A stretch of DNA of 6,068 bases from Candidatus Altimarinota bacterium (lineage in GTDB: Bacteria > Patescibacteriota > Gracilibacteria > BD1-5 > UBA2023). The notes under the pieces were generated by a model. The model was not told the origin of the DNA and ran no database searches. It saw nothing but the letters and a program-made list of their open reading frames with translations. The DNA is taken from the NCBI GenBank assembly GCA_023230505.1, contig JALNXF010000027.1:1-6068 (forward strand), written 5' to 3'. Each line of letters begins with the position of its first letter. Position 1 is the first letter of the stretch. Of the stretch, positions 1-4,602 are shown in pieces. The position numbers and the translations under genes were made by a program.

Positions 1-509
1 CTTCTAAGTCTATCATAAAAACATGAATGATTTGTTTTTAAAATTTTAATGCAGTTTTCTATAATTATTCCTTCATACATATTTATCCAAATAACTTGTA
101 ATTGCTTTGTTGTCAAGTTTCTTAATCCATAATATAGTTTCTTGTTTCTATGCCAAATTTCCTTCTTTAGTCTTTTTTTAAAAACATTCTTATTTATTAA
201 CAATTCTTCATGGATGCCATACTCTTTATTTAGGTAAACTAAAAAATTGTTTATTATGGTATTTTTAACTTTATATGAAAAAAAATCATTATCTTTAAAG
301 TCATAAGAATCTATGGCTTCCCAAAACCATAAATAAATAAAATTATAGGTTTCAATTCTATTGTTCTTTATATGTGGGTATAATTTACAAAATTCCCAAT
401 ATATTTGATCTATTAGAAATGAGTATGCATTCCAAAGAATTTTAAAATCTTTTTCATTTCCTATTTTTGTGTTTATTATTAGTTGATGAATATACCTATC
501 ACCATTCAT
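1..509 (-). CDS. Sigma-70-family RNA polymerase sigma factor, small two-region type (3' end beyond window)
   Basis: The frame opens at ATG 507-509 and stays open for 169 codons to the left edge, so the C-terminus is missing. Residues about 8-95 have the shape of sigma region 2: an opening helix with GNEKDFKILWNAY, then FIYLWFWEAIDSYDF, then an FSYKVKNTIINNFL stretch matching the F-x-x-Y-x-x-x-x-I-x-N pattern of regions 2.3-2.4. Residues about 129-169 match region 4: LTTKQLQVIWINMYEG, then a helix-turn-helix-like IENCIKILKTN...FYDRLR. Such proteins direct core RNA polymerase to specific promoters. The size resembles ECF/sporulation-type or phage late sigma factors such as T4 gp55. The ATG lies 6 bases after the stop of the membrane-protein gene and in the same frame (TAA TAT AAA ATG). 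No good Shine-Dalgarno is visible, so translation is probably coupled. The factor is very divergent. The family call is made by eye and is fairly firm; its promoter set is unknown. Confidence 0.72.
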   Translation of the reverse strand, partial: MNGDRYIHQLIINTKIGNEKDFKILWNAYSFLIDQIYWEFCKLYPHIKNNRIETYNFIYLWFWEAIDSYDFKDNDFFSYKVKNTIINNFLVYLNKEYGIHEELLINKNVFKKRLKKEIWHRNKKLYYGLRNLTTKQLQVIWINMYEGIIIENCIKILKTNHSCFYDRLR

Positions 510-515
510 TTTATA

Positions 516-1016
516 TTACCGACTATTTTCTTTTAGTGATGAAATTTCTCTTTCTAAATTTCTAATTTCACCCCTTAGTCTGTCAATATCTTCTCTTGTT
601 GCCATTTTTCCGGCATAATTTTCACGTAACTCTGTTATTTTTTCATAAATTCCAAAAACCTGATCCATCATTTCATGATCAGATTCTCTTGAAAATTTAT
701 TTATTGAGTTTACAACAGAGTCTTCATAATTATCTTTATATATTTTATTATAGTTTTTTAATTCTTTTAATTTATCTTCTATTATTGAAATTATTTTTTC
801 TTTAAAGTTTTCTTCAAATATTTTATTATAATCTATTGTAGTAAATGCATTTTGGTTTTCTTTTTTAAATTTTGGAGAAATTTCTTTCCAAATAAATTTG
901 AAAAAAAGCATGGCGTAATGTAAAAATATCCAAAGTGCTCCCAATGACAGGATAATGACAGCAATTGCTTCGGGTCCTCCAGAAAAGTTTTTAATTAAAG
1001 AATCTAAAGGTTCCAC
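516..1016 (-). CDS. Single-pass membrane protein with C-terminal coiled coil, function unknown
   Basis: This 166-residue protein is not recognised. With the GTG start, residues about 16-41 form one hydrophobic segment (AIAVIILSLGALWIFLHYA and onward), followed by a lysine-rich stretch (FIWKEISPKFKK), which suggests the long C-terminal part is cytoplasmic. Residues 60-135 are charged and predicted helical. Residues about 138-164 carry a clean heptad pattern (I144, L147, I151, L154, I158, L161), typical of a dimer or trimer coiled coil. The GTG at 1014-1016 is preferred over the TTG at 1031 because GAGGG (1025-1029) lies 8 bases upstream, and this start begins one base after the response-regulator stop. 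The gene sits between a response regulator and a sigma factor, so a role as tether, anti-sigma factor or signalling adaptor is possible but is inference. A holin or spanin role is less likely, given the large charged cytoplasmic part and no lipobox. Confidence 0.8.
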   Translation of the reverse strand: MEPLDSLIKNFSGGPEAIAVIILSLGALWIFLHYAMLFFKFIWKEISPKFKKENQNAFTTIDYNKIFEENFKEKIISIIEDKLKELKNYNKIYKDNYEDSVVNSINKFSRESDHEMMDQVFGIYEKITELRENYAGKMATREDIDRLRGEIRNLEREISSLKENSR

Positions 1017-1017
1017 T

Positions 1018-1932
1018 TTATTTTCCCTCAATACTCATTATTTTTTCAATTTCAGTCTCAACCAAACTCATTATTGCTTTTGGATTTTTCTTTGAAAGTC
1101 CATATTTTTTTAGATTTGTTTCCAAAGATCTGTTTGTTTCTCTTAGAATTTCCTTTTCTTTATAAGATTCTGTATTATCTAAAATACTAATCATTCTATA
1201 TCCCTTCCCATATTTATCTATAACATTTACGGTAAGAATACAAGATAGCTTTATTTCATCTTTTAATTCAATAACACCTTCAAAAGTTTTTGGAAATTCT
1301 TCTATTTCAAAAAAATTAATTTCATTATTAACCTTTGAATCAAATACATTTTCAGAATACGGACTAAATGAAAAAAGTTTATAAAAATTTTTATCAGTAA
1401 AATTTGAAAATAAAGAAATTGCTTTTTTATTTTCCATAACAATACTTCCATCTTTATTTAAAAGAAAAACTGCTGACGGTATTGAGTCAATAACCATTTC
1501 TAATAAAATATTTTTATCGTTTAGTTTATTGTTTATTTTAAATCTCTCTATACAATAAACTATGGTTCTTTCTATGGTTTCTGTTTCCATTCCACCCTTA
1601 ACTAGATAGTCTTCTGCACCACGGAGCAATGCCTTTTCATCAATATCTTGACTTTTCATTCCTGTAAATATAATAAAAGGCTTATTGTTTTGTAACTGAA
1701 CTTTCATTTTACTCATTAGAGTAATTCCATCAACTGTAGGCAATCTATAATCTATTATAAATAAATCATATTCATTTTTTATTTTCTTAAAAGCTTCTTC
1801 CTCCCCGGGAGCCCAATCAACTATAAAGTTTGCTCTCTTACTTATGCTTAAACCTGTTTTTAGATATAAAAAATCGTCTTCATCATCTTCTATATATAAA
1901 ATTTTATAAGTTTCTTTTTGATTAGAATGCAT
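1018..1932 (-). CDS. Response regulator with REC and PAS domains, no DNA-binding output
   Basis: This 304-residue soluble protein should accept phosphate from the kinase encoded just upstream. Residues about 9-130 are a receiver (REC) domain: ILYIEDDEDD supplies the acidic pocket (D16, D17), FIIDYRLP holds the phosphoacceptor D61, IIFTG gives T90, and DYLVKGG gives K112. All the key receiver residues are present. Residues about 142-255 look like a PAS sensor domain, starting IDSIPSAVFLLNKDG and ending in a SILDNTESYKEK stretch that leads into a helical, probably coiled-coil tail (about 256-300). There is no helix-turn-helix, GGDEF, EAL or HATPase domain, so output is likely through protein contacts. 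The start is ATG 1930-1932, with AAGG (1941-1944) eight bases upstream and a 10-base gap after the kinase stop. The longer frame begins with TTG at 1968 inside the kinase gene and adds nothing to the REC fold. The fold assignment is firm; the output is unknown. Confidence 0.9.
   Translation of the reverse strand: MHSNQKETYKILYIEDDEDDFLYLKTGLSISKRANFIVDWAPGEEEAFKKIKNEYDLFIIDYRLPTVDGITLMSKMKVQLQNNKPFIIFTGMKSQDIDEKALLRGAEDYLVKGGMETETIERTIVYCIERFKINNKLNDKNILLEMVIDSIPSAVFLLNKDGSIVMENKKAISLFSNFTDKNFYKLFSFSPYSENVFDSKVNNEINFFEIEEFPKTFEGVIELKDEIKLSCILTVNVIDKYGKGYRMISILDNTESYKEKEILRETNRSLETNLKKYGLSKKNPKAIMSLVETEIEKIMSIEGK
1025..1029 (-). promoter_or_regulatory. Ribosome-binding site deciding a GTG start
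   Basis: The minus strand reads GAGGG, then eight bases, then GTG at 1016. The site lies inside the last codons of the response-regulator gene. It would sit within the reading frame if the TTG at 1031 were the start, so it supports the GTG start of the membrane-protein gene. Confidence 0.6.
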
Positions 1933-1942
1933 TTTATTAACC

Positions 1943-3004
1943 TTAACATTTACAGCCTTGTAAATCAAATATTATTTTTGTCCATTCACCTTCAGTGCTT
2001 TGTGCTAATATTTTTCCACCATGTTTTTCTACTATTTTTTTGCAAATAGATAGCCCCATTCCATGTCCGCTATATTTACTTTGACTATGAAGCTTTGCAA
2101 ATGGCGTAAAAATTTGTTCACAAAATCCTTCTTTAATTCCAATCCCATTATCTTCTACAAAAAATCTAACTCTATTACCTTTATAGTCTTCTTCAAAATC
2201 TATTTTAATTTTAAGTGCAACATCAACTTTCTTAAATTTTATAGAATTTGATATTAAATTTTGAAACAATTGTGAAATTTGATTACCGTCCCCATAAATT
2301 TTTGGAATTTTTTTATCTGGCAAAGAAACATTTGAATTACAAAAATTTAATGAAGCCTCACAATTATCTATTGCCTGTTCGATTAATAAAAGTGTGTCGC
2401 AGCTTTTAAAATTTTCTTCTTTTATTCCAACTCTAGAATATTCTAGAATAGAGTCAATCATATCCTGCATTCTAAGTGAGGCTAGTGATATCTTTTCTAA
2501 ATATTCTTTACCTTCATTACTTATGTTTTTTTCCAAAGAAACTATTTTATTACAAAACATTGATATTTTTCTTAATGGCTCTTTTAGATCATGCGATGCA
2601 ATATATGCAAATTCTTGTAGATCTTTATTGCTTCTTATAAGCTCTTCTGTTACTTGTTTTATTTTGAATTCAAATCTTTTTCTTTCAGTTATATCTTTCG
2701 CCACAATTACTGCATAGAATGAGGATTCCTCCTTTGATGCATAAAATTCAACCGGAATATTTTCCGTTCCATTGCTATAAACAGTTTCATATAGTTCTGG
2801 GTTTGTGGTAAATTTGTCATAAAAAATTTCCCATTTACCCTTTTCTTTAAAAAATTTATCTATATCTTTTATGTTAATGTTTTTTGTTTTAAAAAAATTA
2901 AAAAAAGATTTATTATAAAAAGAAATATCTCCATTTCTTTTTATCCAGAAAATTAAATCTTTAGAATTTTGAATTACTTCCTTATATCTTTTAAATTCAC
3001 CCAT
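1943..3004 (-). CDS. Soluble PAS-domain sensor histidine kinase, phytochrome-type HisKA
   Basis: This 353-residue protein is a complete two-component sensor kinase without membrane segments, so it is probably cytosolic. Residues about 5-110 form a PAS domain ending in the typical VAKDITERKR. A linker helix leads to HisKA (about 128-195), where FAYIASHDLKEPLRKI holds the phosphoacceptor H138. The F-A-Y-x-A-S-H-D-L-x-E-P-L-R form is the one seen in phytochrome-like kinases. The HATPase_c domain (about 235-350) has the N box QNLISNSIKF (N249, N253), the G1 box VEDNGIGI (D285), the F box FTPF, and the G2 box GHGMGLS. All catalytic motifs are intact. The ATG at 3002-3004 overlaps the resolvase end by 8 bases (ATGGGTGA), with GAGAAAG just upstream. 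The longest frame starts with TTG at 3064 inside the resolvase gene and adds a non-homologous stretch. The natural partner is the REC-PAS protein encoded 10 bases downstream. The signal is unknown, and no chromophore or haem ligand is evident. Confidence 0.92.
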   Translation of the reverse strand: MGEFKRYKEVIQNSKDLIFWIKRNGDISFYNKSFFNFFKTKNINIKDIDKFFKEKGKWEIFYDKFTTNPELYETVYSNGTENIPVEFYASKEESSFYAVIVAKDITERKRFEFKIKQVTEELIRSNKDLQEFAYIASHDLKEPLRKISMFCNKIVSLEKNISNEGKEYLEKISLASLRMQDMIDSILEYSRVGIKEENFKSCDTLLLIEQAIDNCEASLNFCNSNVSLPDKKIPKIYGDGNQISQLFQNLISNSIKFKKVDVALKIKIDFEEDYKGNRVRFFVEDNGIGIKEGFCEQIFTPFAKLHSQSKYSGHGMGLSICKKIVEKHGGKILAQSTEGEWTKIIFDLQGCKC

Positions 3005-3524
3005 TTGCTTTCTCGAAAAAGAAATCTTTAGGAAATTTAACAAGAACCTCCACAAAATCAGCAACTATCCACGACACATTATTGTGGTTAAAAACCATAT
3101 ACTGATCTAGCTGCCTTATAATATCTTTGTGTGAAGAAAAGCTTTCTTCTAGTAAAAAAACTAGTGGCTTTTTTCTTGTCCTTGTATATATTACCATGGG
3201 ACTCATTGAAACTGTTTTTCCACAATCAACGATTGATTGACTTAAAAACTCCCCTATCTTTTTTTTGTCTCCATTATCTTTTTGAAATAAATTATACAAA
3301 TCTATTTCATATCCAAATTTATTTTCTATAGTAAATTTAAATAAATCTGGACATATAATATCTCCGGCCAATGTTTTTGCAGAGGATGTTGATAGTTTGT
3401 GTATTGTAGAAATTGCGCCAGAGGCTGGAACTCTATTAAAAGTTTCCCCGAAATGATCAGAAAGAATCTTGCAAATTATAAGCTCTCCACGGTTTCCCTT
3501 CTTCTTAGAATTTATTCTAGCCAT
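2997..3524 (-). CDS. Hjc-type PDDEXK nuclease, putative Holliday junction resolvase
   Basis: This 175-residue protein matches the archaeal/phage Hjc-like branch of PDDEXK nucleases, which cut four-way or branched DNA during recombination and before packaging. Signature elements are in order: a basic N-terminus with KKKGNRGELIICKIL (E14), then FNRVPASGA with the serine S35 typical of Hjc, then AGDIICP (D55), then IENKFGY, the E-x-K pair (E67, K69). A mostly alpha/beta tail (MVIYTRTRKKPLVFLL) follows, as in longer phage versions. The protein is somewhat longer than the roughly 130-150 residues usual for Hjc. The ATG at 3522-3524 has a strong AGGAG six bases upstream, and the gene follows directly after the terminator-like hairpin. 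It overlaps the kinase gene by 8 bases, so it heads the signalling gene cluster. A related RecB-like or restriction-type nuclease role is possible, but the RVPASG motif favours a resolvase. Confidence 0.78.
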   Translation of the reverse strand: MARINSKKKGNRGELIICKILSDHFGETFNRVPASGAISTIHKLSTSSAKTLAGDIICPDLFKFTIENKFGYEIDLYNLFQKDNGDKKKIGEFLSQSIVDCGKTVSMSPMVIYTRTRKKPLVFLLEESFSSHKDIIRQLDQYMVFNHNNVSWIVADFVEVLVKFPKDFFFEKANG

Positions 3525-3530
3525 TAAGTT

Positions 3531-3535
3531 CTCCT
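3531..3535 (-). promoter_or_regulatory. Strong ribosome-binding site of the resolvase gene
   Basis: The minus strand reads AGGAG followed by six bases (AACTTA) and the ATG at 3524. It begins only five bases beyond the T-tract of the hairpin at 3541-3578. A transcript that passes the hairpin would therefore present this site close to a stable stem. Confidence 0.7.
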
Positions 3536-3540
3536 AAAAT

Positions 3541-3578
3541 AAAAAACGTATACATCTTAACTGATGTATACGCTTTTT
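3541..3578 (-). terminator. Intrinsic terminator-like hairpin after the delta-subunit gene
   Basis: A perfect 10-bp inverted repeat lies at 3547-3556 (CGTATACATC) and 3563-3572 (GATGTATACG), with a 6-base loop. On the minus strand the stem is followed by six T and then ATTTT, the expected form of a rho-independent terminator for transcripts coming from the clamp and delta-subunit genes. Five T also follow the stem on the plus strand (3574-3578), so it could work in both directions. The stem is only moderately GC-rich, so termination may be partial. It is the only sizeable gap in the window and splits the replication pair from the resolvase/signalling cluster. Confidence 0.75.
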
Positions 3579-3598
3579 AAAATATTAAAACTGTAAAA

Positions 3599-4600
3599 TT
3601 ACATTGTTTGTGCTAGAAAATTTTCAACAATAAATCTATCAGATCTTTTATTTAAAAGGCAGGCGTTTATTGATTCCTCTATTGCTTTTATTACAAGTTG
3701 AATGTCTGAGGTATTCCATTTTGGCAAATAATCTTTTATGAAGAAAAATCTTCCACGAACTAATTGAATTGGAATTTGCTTTTTATTTTTTTGATAGTTA
3801 TCAGAAACAAAGCTACACATACTTTCAATATCTTTGTTACCCATTTCTTTTGCCATAGAAAAATACATCATAAATGTAAATTTATCTAAAAGACCAAGAA
3901 AAAACATCATATAGTATTCTTTAAATAGATTATTATCTATCAATTCCATTATAGACTCTAATGATCCAACAATATCCCTTGATTGAATTTTATCAAAAAT
4001 ATCTTCCATTCTAATTAAATCATTTTGACATACTATTGATTTTATTTCTTCAATTTTATTTGGATGTTCCCCCAAAAATGTATCAATTTTTTCTATTTCA
4101 CTCAAAATTGACCCATACTCATAGTCGGATTTCTCCATAATAAAATCAAGACACTCATCAGATCCATTCCATCCAGAAATTTCTCTTATCAAATTCTTTG
4201 CTTTAGAAATTACCCTTTGATCAAGAAACCCTTTATCTGTAAACATAGAAGGATATTCGTGAGTAAATCCAGCAATAAATTTTCCAAAAACAGTTCTCTT
4301 GTCAGGTGTTTGTTTTTCATCAAAAATAAAAATAATACATTTATTTTTTGAAAGATTTTCTAAAAACCCTACAAAATCTTCAGATGGTTCTGGTATAAAT
4401 CCATCTAAAACATATATCTTGTTTTTGGGTCCAAAAATATCTTTACTGTTAATATTCCAATACAAATCATTGAAGCTTAGGTATTCTTCAATATATTTGA
4501 CTTCCCAATTATCTTTTATTTGAAGGGATGAAATTGTATTTTCAACCTCCCTTTTACATAAGAATCTATCTCCAATAAAAGCATATATATTAGAACTCAT
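3599..4600 (-). CDS. DNA polymerase III delta subunit (HolA-like), clamp-loader component
   Basis: This 333-residue protein has the length and layout of HolA, the delta subunit that opens the beta clamp for loading onto primed DNA. The N-terminus IYAFIGDRFLCKREVENTI fits the Y-x-x-x-G-D/E-x-x-L entry strand of HolA. The KIYVLDGF and CIIFIFDEK strands (about 61-95) fit the Rossmann-like first domain. A helical lid region covers about 130-193. The C-terminal helical domain (about 194-333) contains FFFIKDYLPKWN and an IKAIEESINACLLNKRSD helix, resembling the closing helices of HolA, where a leucine-x-lysine pair is common. As in true delta subunits, no Walker A motif is seen, so an ATPase loader subunit must come from elsewhere in the genome or from the host. 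The ATG at 4598-4600 is two bases past the clamp stop, with a weak GGAA ten bases upstream. Translation is probably coupled to the clamp, its functional partner. The sequence is divergent, and the partner gene strengthens the call. Confidence 0.78.
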   Translation of the reverse strand: MSSNIYAFIGDRFLCKREVENTISSLQIKDNWEVKYIEEYLSFNDLYWNINSKDIFGPKNKIYVLDGFIPEPSEDFVGFLENLSKNKCIIFIFDEKQTPDKRTVFGKFIAGFTHEYPSMFTDKGFLDQRVISKAKNLIREISGWNGSDECLDFIMEKSDYEYGSILSEIEKIDTFLGEHPNKIEEIKSIVCQNDLIRMEDIFDKIQSRDIVGSLESIMELIDNNLFKEYYMMFFLGLLDKFTFMMYFSMAKEMGNKDIESMCSFVSDNYQKNKKQIPIQLVRGRFFFIKDYLPKWNTSDIQLVIKAIEESINACLLNKRSDRFIVENFLAQTM

Positions 4601-4602
4601 TT

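Noticed and set aside
660..682. Small inverted repeat CTGATC ... GATCAG with an 11-base loop
   Set aside because: It is short, lies inside the membrane-protein gene and has no T-tract; such repeats are expected by chance.
1933..1968. TTG-initiated extension of the response regulator (12 residues)
   Set aside because: It overlaps the kinase end and precedes the REC fold by extra residues. ATG 1932 with AAGG eight bases upstream is the better start.
2432..2447. Perfect 16-bp palindrome TCTAGAATATTCTAGA inside the kinase gene
   Set aside because: It encodes the ILEYSRVG stretch at the end of the HisKA domain, which is conserved in this kinase type. Protein constraint plus AT-rich codons can explain the palindrome, and no second copy was seen.
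2394..2717. Plus-strand open frame of 107 codons opposite the kinase
   Set aside because: It is antisense to the conserved HisKA region and its composition is hydrophobic noise typical of shadow frames.
3005..3064. TTG-initiated N-terminal extension of the histidine kinase (20 residues)
   Set aside because: The extension lies wholly inside the resolvase gene and starts with TTG. The ATG at 3004 has a plausible Shine-Dalgarno, a typical 8-base coupling overlap, and begins right before the PAS domain.
3546..3600. Candidate promoter (TTTACA-like box and TATACA-like box) before the resolvase gene
   Set aside because: The boxes fall in the delta-gene end and the hairpin stem, with poor spacing. 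In DNA this AT-rich such matches are not informative.
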